DNA of 64,000 nucleotides from the NCBI GenBank assembly GCA_020638735.1, contig JACKHZ010000013.1, positions 1 through 64,000 of the forward strand, read 5' to 3'. Positions 1-10,007 of this stretch are shown in pieces (position 1 is the stretch's first letter; each line of letters starts with the position of its first letter). The DNA is from Planctomycetota bacterium. GTDB taxonomy: Bacteria > Planctomycetota > UBA1135 > UBA2386. Under the pieces are notes generated by a model that was given only the letters and a program-made list of their open reading frames with translations, ran no database searches and had not been told where the DNA came from. The position numbers and the translations under genes were made by a program.

Positions 1-407
1 CCCGTGACCGTGTCCACACGCGAGAACTCGAGCACGACCGCCCGGGAAGACGGCGCCGCGAGATCTAGCACCAGCCCGAAGGCGTCGACGCCGAACTGCG
101 ACGTCGAGCCCCCCTGCGCCCCGCAATCGAAGGTCAGGTCGAACGAGGTCGCGTCCGGGAGTTCCCAGGCCACCGCCGCCTTGGCGCCGAAGACGATGTT
201 GCTGACCGCGCCACTCGTCGGCAACGGGCCGGCCGGCTGCGTCGAGCTCAACAGCGTCCCCCAGTAGGTCCAGGTCCAGACGCGGATCGGCGTGGTCGCC
301 GCGGCGCTGACGGTGACCTCCTGCGCGCGTGCGAACGGGGCGGCGAGCCCGCAGCCGAGCATGGCGAAGACGATGGACACCGGCAACGGGACGGCGGGGC
401 GCACCAT
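1..407 (-). CDS. Secreted protein of unknown function, 3' end outside window
   Basis: Reading the minus strand from the ATG at 407 gives at least 135 codons that stay open to the window edge, so the C-terminus is missing. The first ~30 residues are a Sec signal peptide: a basic N-terminus (MVRPAVPLP), a hydrophobic core and a likely cleavage site after FARAQ. The mature part begins EVTVSAAATTPIRV and is rich in Ala, Ser, Thr and Val, as in secreted beta-sandwich proteins. The opening of the mature chain resembles that of the secreted protein at 42399-43358 (AQTVTLAVAQAS). No enzymatic motif is visible. It is divergent from the ABC-F gene at 538. Function unknown; I am confident it is a secreted protein. 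Confidence 0.7.
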   Translation of the reverse strand, partial: MVRPAVPLPVSIVFAMLGCGLAAPFARAQEVTVSAAATTPIRVWTWTYWGTLLSSTQPAGPLPTSGAVSNIVFGAKAAVAWELPDATSFDLTFDCGAQGGSTSQFGVDAFGLVLDLAAPSSRAVVLEFSRVDTVT

Positions 408-521
408 CGGCGCAGCATAGCCGAAGGTGGCGGCCCTCCGCCGACGAGCCACGTCGACGCAGGCGGTCGCAGATCCGCCGGGCTCCCGCCCCGCCGGGGT
501 GCGCCCCTTCGCTGCCTTCGC

Positions 522-527
522 TATCCT
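522..527 (+). promoter_or_regulatory. Candidate -10 box of a leaderless transcript (TATCCT)
   Basis: TATCCT ends 10 nt before the ATG at 538, and no Shine-Dalgarno sequence is present. The spacing would put the transcription start at or next to the start codon. No clear -35 is seen. Confidence 0.35.
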
Positions 528-537
528 GCTCGCCCCC

Positions 538-2430
<1,893 letters not shown>

Positions 2431-2453
2431 CGGCGCGAGCCGCCCGGCACGAC

Positions 2454-2471
2454 CGACCGCCTCAGCGGTCG
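2454..2471. terminator. Perfect hairpin between convergent genes
   Basis: A 7-bp perfect inverted repeat (CGACCGC, loop CTCA, GCGGTCG) lies between the stop at 2430 and the minus-strand stop at 2462-2464, which sits in the loop. A smaller stem with a GCGA loop lies at 2430-2443. There is no T-tract, so intrinsic termination is uncertain. Confidence 0.35.
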
Positions 2472-4579
2472 ATCTGCGCCAGGTAGGCGAACGTCACCGG
2501 CAGGTCCGACGGCGTCGCGCCCCAGGCCAGGCGACCGTAGCTGCGCGCGCGGTCGACGTCGCACAGGCGACCGAGCGCGCGGATCGCGTTGGCGCGCACG
2601 CTGGTGTCCTTCGAACGCGCGAGCTTCAGCAGCTCCGCACCGGCGGCCGGGTCGCCGGTCGCGCCGAGCGCGAAGGTGATGGCCCCGCGCACGGTGGTGT
2701 CCTGCTCCGCGGTGGCCTGCTCGGCCAACGCCGCCGTCGCGGCGTCGCCGAACGCCGACGCCAGCACGTTCGCGACGGCGCCGCGCACGTAGGGGCAGTG
2801 GTCGTCGCGCAGCGACTCGACCAGCGACGGGATCGTCGTCACGTCGCCGAGCAGGCCGAGCCCGTAGACCGCGCCGGCGCGCGTCGCCGAGTCTTCGCCA
2901 GTCCGGCTCACGTCGAGCAGCGTGTCCCTGCTCGCGGCGTCCTGCAGCAGGCCGCGCGCGACCAGCCACAAGCCGTGCAGGTCGTGGTTGTGTTCGCTGC
3001 GCGAGGCCTGCTCGACCAGCTTGCCGAGCGCCGCGTCGTCGCGACCGCGCCCCCACAGACCGAGCCCGATCGCCGCCCACGCGCGCAGCGACTTCTTGCC
3101 GTCCTGCATCTGTTCGACGAGGAACGCGCGCGCCGCCGCGCCGCCGTGTTCGCCGATCGCCAGCAGCAGGCGCAGCCGCGTGCCGACGTCGCGCTCGAGT
3201 TCGTAGGCGGTCATCAGCGCCGGCAGCGCCAGCGCGTCCCGGGACTGGCCGAGCGCCACCGCCGCCGAACGGCGCACGTCGAGCCCGCGGCTCGACATCG
3301 CGTGCGTCAACGCGGCGATCGACGGCGCGTCGGCGGCGGCGCCGAGCGCGGCGGATACCAGGCTGCGCACCACGGAGTTGTCGTCGCCGCGGCTGCGTTC
3401 GATCGCCGACGGCACGCCGTCCCCGCCGAGCAGCCGCGCGTTGGCGGCAGCGCCGGCGAGCAGCGCCGGGTCCTTCGACGCGGCGAGGATCTCCTCGACG
3501 ACCCGTTCGACCGCGGCGTCGCGACGACCGGCGGCGCCGAGCGCCGCCAGCGCGAACGGCTGCAGCGGGTCGTCTTGCCTCGCCAGCCCGAGCAGCGCGT
3601 AGACGGCCCGGGCATTGCCGACGTGGCCGAGGCCGGCCACCGCGGCGACGCGCACCTCGTAGGCCGCGTCCTCGGTCAGCTTCGACAGCGGCTCGTCGAC
3701 GCCCAGACGGCCCAACGCCATCGCCGCGGCGGCGCGCACCGCCGCGTGCTCGTCCTCGGCGGCGCTGCGCGCGGCCGCCGTCGCCTGCGCCAGCAGCGCG
3801 TCGCTCGAGGTCGTGGTCGGACGCGGCGGCAGCGAGCGCGGGCCCAACCAGCGCGACGATTGCAGGTCGAACCACGGCAGCCACTGGTCGGCGTCGAGCT
3901 GCACTACCGGCACGCCGCGCGGCTGCGGGCCGACAGCGGCTGCGCCGGCGGTGGCGGGCACACCACCCATCGGCGCCGCGGCGGGTCCGCTCGGCCGCGG
4001 CGCGCCGGCGCCCGAAGGAGACGGTGATGGCCTGCCGGCGTCCGGGGGACCGTCGTACTTGGGCGGCGTCGGCTTCTCGCGCGGCGGCGGCGGCGGCTGG
4101 TCCGGCGGCCCCCATCCGCGGGAGCCCGGCACCTGGATGCGCGCGGCTTCGGCGAGGGTCAAGCCGTGATCTTCGAGCCAGGTCTGCAGCGCCGGGTCAT
4201 CGGCGAGGTCCGCGACCCAGGCGTGGTTGGCCAGCTCGGCGACGCGCAGCGTCACGTCGCCGCGCCCGGTGCGGTCGAGCAGGTAGGCGACCGCGCAGCG
4301 ACGGCCGCCGCGGTCGACGAAGTACGGTTGCCGCTGACCCGGGAAATCGGCGTTGACGCCGAGCACGCCGGCGAGCCGGTAGTCGCGCAGCGCGTCGATC
4401 ACCGCCAGGCGGCGCGCGGCGATCGCCGGCTCTTCGGGCAACGGCGCGTCGCGCAGTTCCCGCTCGACCCGGGCGTAATGGGCCAGCGCGTCGTCGCGTT
4501 CGACGGTGGCCGGCGTCGCATCCTGGGCGAACAGCGGTGAGAGAAGGGGAACGAGCAGCAGCGGACGCAGATGACGCAT
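2462..4579 (-). CDS. Secreted HEAT-repeat protein
   Basis: The product is a 705-residue exported protein. The ATG at 4579 is preceded by GGAGG at good spacing and starts a signal peptide (MRHLRPLLLVPLLSPLFAQ). Residues ~30-150 form an N-terminal domain with the motifs FVDRGGRRCAVAYLLDRTG and WLEDHGLTLAEAARIQ. I recognise this pattern from hypothetical secreted proteins in several phyla; its function is unknown. A Pro-rich linker follows (QPPPPPREKPTPP). The C-terminal ~450 residues are HEAT/PBS-lyase-type helical repeats, for example VRRSAAVALGQS, TRAGAVYGLGLLGD, VRGAITFALGATGD and VRANAIRALGRL. Such repeats mediate protein-protein interaction. No catalytic motif is visible. The gene lies downstream of, but 127 bp from, the CarboxypepD_reg gene on the same strand. 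Confidence 0.85.
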   Translation of the reverse strand: MRHLRPLLLVPLLSPLFAQDATPATVERDDALAHYARVERELRDAPLPEEPAIAARRLAVIDALRDYRLAGVLGVNADFPGQRQPYFVDRGGRRCAVAYLLDRTGRGDVTLRVAELANHAWVADLADDPALQTWLEDHGLTLAEAARIQVPGSRGWGPPDQPPPPPREKPTPPKYDGPPDAGRPSPSPSGAGAPRPSGPAAAPMGGVPATAGAAAVGPQPRGVPVVQLDADQWLPWFDLQSSRWLGPRSLPPRPTTTSSDALLAQATAAARSAAEDEHAAVRAAAAMALGRLGVDEPLSKLTEDAAYEVRVAAVAGLGHVGNARAVYALLGLARQDDPLQPFALAALGAAGRRDAAVERVVEEILAASKDPALLAGAAANARLLGGDGVPSAIERSRGDDNSVVRSLVSAALGAAADAPSIAALTHAMSSRGLDVRRSAAVALGQSRDALALPALMTAYELERDVGTRLRLLLAIGEHGGAAARAFLVEQMQDGKKSLRAWAAIGLGLWGRGRDDAALGKLVEQASRSEHNHDLHGLWLVARGLLQDAASRDTLLDVSRTGEDSATRAGAVYGLGLLGDVTTIPSLVESLRDDHCPYVRGAVANVLASAFGDAATAALAEQATAEQDTTVRGAITFALGATGDPAAGAELLKLARSKDTSVRANAIRALGRLCDVDRARSYGRLAWGATPSDLPVTFAYLAQIDR

Positions 4580-4706
4580 AGGAACCTCCGGGGCCGCGCG
4601 CTTGGCAATCCCCGTTCCCGACGGCGCGACGCGACGCAACGACCGCGAACCGCGCACCGACTCGTCGACGCGTCACCGTCGCGGAACAGCAGGCGCGCGC
4701 GACGGG

Positions 4707-7580
4707 CTATTTGCCCTCCTCCTTCGGCAGCGGCACGAACCTCATCACCGCCGGCTCGACCTTGCCGTCGGCGGTGATCGTGATCGACACCGGCGCGGCG
4801 ATCGCCGGCCCGCCGACCCCGTTCAGGCTGCGCCAGCCGTACCACTGGCTCGCGCCGAACGGCTGCACCTCGTAGCGGCCGGGCTCGAGCACCTCCGACC
4901 TGGGGGACCCGCCGCGCATCGTCTCGGCCCAGACACGCTGCGGCGGGTCGCCGACGAGTCGCCACAACCACAGCCCCAGCACCTCGGCCTCGGGCTTCCC
5001 GCCGCCCGTCCACTGCCACGACAGCTCGATCGGCCGACGCTTCGGCGCGATCTCGCCGAGGTCCACCACACCGTGCTGCACCTCGACCACCTGCTGCCAC
5101 AGCAGCGCGCCGCCGAACACGCCGGTGCTCACGCGCACGACCCATTGGCCCGGCGACAGGTACGAGAAGGCGAACGCGCCGTCCGCCGGGCCTTCGAAGT
5201 GGGCGCAGTTCCACGCGATCGGGGCCGAGTAGTCGCCCGCCGAGTAGAACGCGTCGTCGCCGGCCTTGGCGAGCGGGAACAACGTCACCCGGTAGTCCGG
5301 GTGCGCGTCGGACGGGACCGCTGCGAGCGGGAACCGGCCGCGGATCTCGCCGACCGGCACGTGCAGGTCGCGCACGACCTCCGCGCCCGGCGGCGGCAGG
5401 TCCACGACCAGCGGCGACGAGGTCGCGTGGCCTTCCGCATGGCGCACGCGCAGTTCGAGTGGCCCGGCCTCGCGGTAGCGGATCTCGAAACCGCCGTCGG
5501 CGTCGCTGAGCTGGCCGGCCGTGAACTGCCACTTGAGCTCGTTGTCCCAATCGTTCTGGTCGAACAGCCCCCCGTAGACCCGCGCTCCACTCGACGCGCT
5601 CTCGCGAGACGCCATCACCGCCACACCGGCGCTCGGCACGCCGCGCACCAACACCCGACCGCGCAACACGCCCAGTGGCGCTTCGGCGATCTCGACGTCC
5701 GCCGTCGCGCCCGCCGCCACCGAGAACGCGACCTCGACCCGCCGGTCCGCGCCGCCGTCGACGATCGGCACGCCGGTCGAGTCGACGCGGGCGTTGCGCT
5801 GGTTGGTGCGCGCCACCGCGCCGCGGTAGTCCCCGGCGGGAATGCGTTCAGCGGCGAACGTGCCGTCGTCCTTCACCGTCGCGGCGCGCGGCCACGGACG
5901 CGACGCGTCGCCCGACCTCTCCGGGTACTGCGGATCGGGCCGCGGCGCATGATCCACGCCCGCCGGCCAGAACTCGAACTGGGCTCCGTAGGCCGCGCGT
6001 TCGCCGCCGACGACGACACCGCGCAGCGCGCCGGCGCGGATCATCGTCATCTCGATGCGGTCCGGCACCTCACCGGCCGGGAAGCTCTGCGCCGCCGGCA
6101 GACACCCGTCGACGAGCACCGCGAAGGCCAACCCCTCGCCGCGCGGATGCGCCAGCGTGTAGCCGCCGCCGGGCGCGTCGATCGGCAGCGGCGTGACCTT
6201 CTTCAGGATCTTCGCCGCCAACCCCTCGCCCGGCAGGTAGAGCGACGGGTACTTCTGCGCGCCCGGATCGACCGCGAGCTTCGCCGCCTCGATCGGCGCG
6301 CCCTGCTCGTCGCGCAGCACGACCGACACCTGCTGCGCCGGCACCAGCGTCATCTCGACCTCGGTGTCCCCGTCGACCTCGACGCGCACCGGCCCGACCT
6401 TGCCGACGCCGGGCACGGTGACGATCAGGTCGAACGCCGCGCACGACATTCCACCGACCTCGAAGCGTCCGTCGCGCACCACGTCGAGGTCCTCGTAGAC
6501 GACGCGGTACGGCATGGTGTGGCTGGCGTCCGGGCGCGCGCTCTCGCGCGGCTCGATGCGCAACGTGCCGGGCTTGCCTCCGGTGCCGTGCACGACGCCA
6601 CGCAGCGTCACGGCGCGTTCGAGCTGCGCGGTGACGACCTGATCGACGTCGTAGACGGACTGCAGTTCGCCATCCAGGTGCCCGGGCGCCGTCACACGGA
6701 GGTCGGTGCCGCGCCGGAAGTGCGCGAACGTGAAGCGACCGAGCGCGTCGGTCTCGGTCGTGCGCCCGTGCGCGGCGCGCACCGCGGCGCCGGCGAGCGG
6801 CTTGCCTCGCCAGTCGAGCACGAGACCGTTCAGCAGCACGCCGCGCTGCAGCGTGATCTCGGTCGCGACCTCGCCGCCAGCCACCACTTCGACCGCGTGG
6901 TTGGCGACGACCGCGAAATCGATCGAGTCGCCGCGCAGCTTCTGCTCGCCCGGCGGGATGCGCTGCAGCCGGAACGCACCCTCGCGATCGGCGACGGCGG
7001 TCGGCAGCCGTGGCTCGCCGTCGATCCTCGCGAACGCGTACGACGAGATCTCGCAGACGACCTCGGCGCCCGGCACCGCGTTGCCCGCCTCGTCGCGCAC
7101 CCGGCCGACGACGACGCCAGGCACCGGCACGTCGAAGACGCCGAGGTCCGACTTGTCGGTCAGCACGCCGGAGCACCAGCCGACCGGTGCGGCCTCGTGC
7201 ACGACGGCCAGCCACGCCCCCTTCGGTGGCGCCGGCAGCTCGAACCGCCCGTCGACCGCGGTCCGCGTTCGCACCACCACCTGCGCTTGCCACGTCCTGC
7301 CGGTGCAGCAGAGCACGTCCGCGTCGGCCAACGGCGCGCCGGCCAGCTGCAAGCGACCGCAGGCGCGCGCGACGGCGACTTCGCGCGCCGGGCCGTCGTC
7401 GTCTCGCGGCGCGTGGCCGTCCGTTGCCGCAGCGCCGGGCTCGCCAGCGGCGGTCGCCTCCGGGCCGCCTCCGGTCGTGGGCGCAGCAGCCGTTGGCAGC
7501 AGCGCTGCCGAGGGCCCGGCGAGAGCCCACCAGGCACCGACCACCACCAACAGCAACAGGATCGTCAGGCTCGCGCGCAC
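4707..7580 (-). CDS. Membrane-anchored protein with carboxypeptidase-regulatory-like repeats
   Basis: The 957-residue product has an N-terminal hydrophobic anchor or signal (LTILLLLVVVGAWWALAG) and a low-complexity Ala/Gly/Pro linker. The rest is repeated beta-sandwich modules with CarboxypepD_reg hallmarks: VVGRVRDEAGNAVPGAEV, LNGLVLDWRGKPLAGAAV, and AxGRFTFxxF-like strands such as TDALGRFTFAHFRRG. These domains usually bind or scaffold in the cell envelope and are not peptidases on their own; no zinc-peptidase motif was seen. It starts 9 bp after the stop of the lysozyme-like gene, so the two probably form one transcription unit. Similar modules occur at 8290, 30331, 38685 and 40503. Substrate unknown. 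Confidence 0.85.
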   Translation of the reverse strand: MRASLTILLLLVVVGAWWALAGPSAALLPTAAAPTTGGGPEATAAGEPGAAATDGHAPRDDDGPAREVAVARACGRLQLAGAPLADADVLCCTGRTWQAQVVVRTRTAVDGRFELPAPPKGAWLAVVHEAAPVGWCSGVLTDKSDLGVFDVPVPGVVVGRVRDEAGNAVPGAEVVCEISSYAFARIDGEPRLPTAVADREGAFRLQRIPPGEQKLRGDSIDFAVVANHAVEVVAGGEVATEITLQRGVLLNGLVLDWRGKPLAGAAVRAAHGRTTETDALGRFTFAHFRRGTDLRVTAPGHLDGELQSVYDVDQVVTAQLERAVTLRGVVHGTGGKPGTLRIEPRESARPDASHTMPYRVVYEDLDVVRDGRFEVGGMSCAAFDLIVTVPGVGKVGPVRVEVDGDTEVEMTLVPAQQVSVVLRDEQGAPIEAAKLAVDPGAQKYPSLYLPGEGLAAKILKKVTPLPIDAPGGGYTLAHPRGEGLAFAVLVDGCLPAAQSFPAGEVPDRIEMTMIRAGALRGVVVGGERAAYGAQFEFWPAGVDHAPRPDPQYPERSGDASRPWPRAATVKDDGTFAAERIPAGDYRGAVARTNQRNARVDSTGVPIVDGGADRRVEVAFSVAAGATADVEIAEAPLGVLRGRVLVRGVPSAGVAVMASRESASSGARVYGGLFDQNDWDNELKWQFTAGQLSDADGGFEIRYREAGPLELRVRHAEGHATSSPLVVDLPPPGAEVVRDLHVPVGEIRGRFPLAAVPSDAHPDYRVTLFPLAKAGDDAFYSAGDYSAPIAWNCAHFEGPADGAFAFSYLSPGQWVVRVSTGVFGGALLWQQVVEVQHGVVDLGEIAPKRRPIELSWQWTGGGKPEAEVLGLWLWRLVGDPPQRVWAETMRGGSPRSEVLEPGRYEVQPFGASQWYGWRSLNGVGGPAIAAPVSITITADGKVEPAVMRFVPLPKEEGK

Positions 7581-7589
7581 CCGCCGAGC

Positions 7590-8177
7590 CTAACGCACCT
7601 CGCGATCTCCTGCGCTCTCGTCGAGGTGCCGCTGCACGCGCTGCCAGTAGCCGATCGTCGCCTGCTTGCGACAGCCCTTCGGGCCGCCGTTGTGGATGCG
7701 CGCGACGGTCTCCGCGTCGCCCGACTGCCACGCGCTGCGGCAATAGCGGGTCATGTAGGCGGCGACGATGCGTTCGGCGTAGGCGCGGTCACGGCAGTCT
7801 TCGTAGCAGCCGCCGAGCTCGGGCGCGACCTGCACGGCGTCGCTCCAGTAGGCGCGATGGATCTGGTAGGGGCCGATCGCCGCGCCGCCGTCGCCGTCGG
7901 GCGCGACGTCACCGCCGCCACACTCGACCTGGCGGATCGCGTCGAGGATCTCGCGCTGGCGCAGACGGGCCACGTCACGGGCTTCGTTCTCGCCACCCGT
8001 CGGGACGACCGCCGCGGGCGCGGCGACGACCGGCGCGGCCTCGTCGCCCTGCGGCGACCGATCGTGCCCCCACCACGCGAGCGCCATCGCCAGCAGCGAC
8101 GCCGCGCGCAGCAGCGCCTTCGGCAGACGATCCGCGGCGAACGACGGGCGGGAGAGGCGGAGGCTGTGGTGGTTCAT
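7590..8177 (-). CDS. Destabilase / i-type-lysozyme-like secreted protein
   Basis: The 195-residue product starts at the ATG at 8177 and has a hydrophobic N-terminus (a signal or anchor around LLRAASLLAMALAWW). The C-terminal ~120 residues match the destabilase (invertebrate-type lysozyme) fold as I know it: ILDAIRQVECGGGDV with the candidate catalytic Glu, GDGGAAIGPYQIHRAYWSDA, YAERIVAAYMTRYC, and ARIHNGGPKGCRKQATIGYW. The family cleaves peptidoglycan or isopeptide bonds. In a bacterium it could remodel the wall or attack competitors. The domain contains several cysteines, which fits an exported, disulfide-bonded protein. Its stop is 9 bp before the start of the downstream CarboxypepD_reg gene, so an operon is likely. 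Specificity is inferred, not shown. Confidence 0.78.
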   Translation of the reverse strand: MNHHSLRLSRPSFAADRLPKALLRAASLLAMALAWWGHDRSPQGDEAAPVVAAPAAVVPTGGENEARDVARLRQREILDAIRQVECGGGDVAPDGDGGAAIGPYQIHRAYWSDAVQVAPELGGCYEDCRDRAYAERIVAAYMTRYCRSAWQSGDAETVARIHNGGPKGCRKQATIGYWQRVQRHLDESAGDREVR

Positions 8178-8277
8178 CGTGCTCGCGGGGTCGTTCGCCC
8201 CACCCGGCAACGACGCCCGCAGCGTGCCGTTGCAGCGGACCTCGCCCGCCGGCCCTGGCCGTCGACCCGCAGCCTGC

Positions 8278-8283
8278 TAGGTT
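8278..8283 (+). promoter_or_regulatory. Candidate -10 box of a leaderless transcript (TAGGTT)
   Basis: TAGGTT ends 6 nt before the GTG at 8290, and no Shine-Dalgarno sequence lies between. This is the same arrangement as at six other genes in the window. Confidence 0.35.
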
Positions 8284-8289
8284 GTCGCG

Positions 8290-9987
8290 GTGAACGAACG
8301 AAGCGGAGGGTTGGGCGGCGCGGGCGTCCCGGTCGCCGCGGCGATCGTGCTGCTGACTGCCAGCCTGCCGGCGCAACAGACGACCATGCAGGTGCGCGGC
8401 GTGGTCGTCGACGTGCGCGGCTACGGCGTGCCGGTCGCCGAGGTGTGGGTCGGCGAGGACAGCGACCTGCACGGTGACGAGGTGCTGGCGCGCACCGTCG
8501 CCGACGGCGAAGGCGTGTTCCTGCTCCCGAGGGTGCCGCAGCGCGGCGCCCTGCGGCTGCACGTGCGCGCCGAAGGGCTGGTGTGCCATCACCTGCGCGT
8601 GAGCCCCGAGCGCCGCGACCTGCGGGTGACGATGCGCGAGACGCTGCCGCTGCGCGGCACGCTGCGCGACCGCCGCGGCGATCCGGTGCGCGGCGTGCTG
8701 GTGTGGACGGCCGACCAGGAGCCGCGCTGCGAGGCGACCACCGACCAGGACGGCACGTTCGTGCTGGCGGCCGTCGGCCTCGGGTCGAACGCGGTACGGG
8801 CGTGGGTGCCGGGCGAAGGTGGCGCCGATGTGCAGGTCCAGGTCGGCAGCGGCGGTGCCAAAGCGGCGCTGGTCTCCGGCAAGCACAAGACCTCGCCGGT
8901 CCGGGTGATGGTCGACGGCTACCCCGACGCGGCGCCGGACCCGATCGAGGTGTTCGTGACCGGCTCGTTCGGCTGGCCGCCGACGCTGCCCCGCGGTCGC
9001 AACCCGACGACACGGTGGCAGTGGGGCAACGACCTCGTGCACGCCGGCGTGGTGAGCGCCGAGCCGCGCGCCGCGGGCTTCGTGTTCGTGCGGCAGCCGC
9101 CGCTCGGCGACGACGAACGGCTGCACCGCACGCGGTTCCGCGCCTACGCCGAGGGCAATGCGCCCACGACGCGCTATCGGTTCCGTGTGCGCTCAGAGAA
9201 CGGGCACGCGGTGCGCAACGCGCCGTTCCGACTCGGCGCGCCAGGCCGGCGCGACCCGGTGCAGGCCGTCAGCGACGACGACGGCGTGGTCGCGTTCGAC
9301 AGCGCGCTGCTGCCCGGCGACACCGCCGAGCTGCGCAGCGCCGATCCGCGCTGGGTCGTCGAGTATCCGTGGGACCTGCCGACGGCGCCGCCGGCGCCGA
9401 CCATCGACACCACGATGCTCGTGCTGCAGCTGGCGACCGACAACGAGCCCGAGGTCAAGGTCGTGGCCAGCAGCCGCGTCGCCGGTCTGCTGCTGCGCGC
9501 CGACGGCCAGCCCGCCAGGTTCGAGCAGGTCACGCTGGGCTACGTCGCCGACGACGAGCGCAACCTGATCCACGATCTGCGCATGATGACGACCGACGCG
9601 ACCGGCGCGTTCGCGTTCGAGGCGCTGCCGCCGTTCCGCGAGCACCTGGTCGTGCGCTGCGCCGGCGCTGCGAGCGAGCCGTTCTCGCTGCACGAGTCTG
9701 GCCTCCACCACACCATCGACGAGCTGCGCATGCGACCGCCGAGCAGCGTCGAGGGCGTCGTGCGCAACGCCGACGGCAGTCCGGCTGTCGGCGTCACGCT
9801 GGGCATCGACTCCGGCAAGGAACGGCTGTTCGCGGACACCGACCTGCAGGGTCGCTACCGGTTCCCCGACGTCCCGCCAGGCCTCGTGCAGCTGATGGAC
9901 TGGCGCGGGCCGGATGGTCCGACCCGTCTCGGCGAGCCGGTGCTCGTCACGGCCGGCTCGACCACGACGCTCGATCGGCAACGCTGA
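8290..9987 (+). CDS. Secreted carboxypeptidase-regulatory-like protein
   Basis: The 565-residue protein starts at GTG 8290. The signal peptide has a hydrophobic core VPVAAAIVLLTASLPAQQ. CarboxypepD_reg-type modules begin immediately (MQVRGVVVDVRGYGVPVAEV) and recur at LRGTLRDRRGDPVRGVLV, VAGLLLRADGQPARFEQV and VEGVVRNADGSPAVGVTL, each followed by a DxxGxFxF-type strand. The last module ends LVTAGSTTTLDRQR. No catalytic residues are recognisable. It is divergent from the lysozyme-like gene at 8177 and convergent with the gene ending at 10000. Its role is probably structural or in binding at the cell envelope; the ligand is unknown. Confidence 0.82.
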   Translation: MNERSGGLGGAGVPVAAAIVLLTASLPAQQTTMQVRGVVVDVRGYGVPVAEVWVGEDSDLHGDEVLARTVADGEGVFLLPRVPQRGALRLHVRAEGLVCHHLRVSPERRDLRVTMRETLPLRGTLRDRRGDPVRGVLVWTADQEPRCEATTDQDGTFVLAAVGLGSNAVRAWVPGEGGADVQVQVGSGGAKAALVSGKHKTSPVRVMVDGYPDAAPDPIEVFVTGSFGWPPTLPRGRNPTTRWQWGNDLVHAGVVSAEPRAAGFVFVRQPPLGDDERLHRTRFRAYAEGNAPTTRYRFRVRSENGHAVRNAPFRLGAPGRRDPVQAVSDDDGVVAFDSALLPGDTAELRSADPRWVVEYPWDLPTAPPAPTIDTTMLVLQLATDNEPEVKVVASSRVAGLLLRADGQPARFEQVTLGYVADDERNLIHDLRMMTTDATGAFAFEALPPFREHLVVRCAGAASEPFSLHESGLHHTIDELRMRPPSSVEGVVRNADGSPAVGVTLGIDSGKERLFADTDLQGRYRFPDVPPGLVQLMDWRGPDGPTRLGEPVLVTAGSTTTLDRQR

Positions 9988-9993
9988 GCGCTT

Positions 9994-10007
9994 GCCGCTT
10001 CAGCGGC
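9994..10007. terminator. Hairpin between convergent genes
   Basis: GCCGC, loop TTCA, GCGGC: a perfect 5-bp stem. The loop contains the minus-strand stop codon at 10000-10002. A wider 7-bp repeat (CGATCGG ... CCGATCG) encloses it. No T-tract is present. Confidence 0.3.

Noticed and set aside
4602..8477. A 1291-codon plus-strand open frame
   Set aside because: It runs antisense through two convincing minus-strand genes. It is Arg/His/Pro-rich without domain patterns, as expected for antisense frames at 70% GC.
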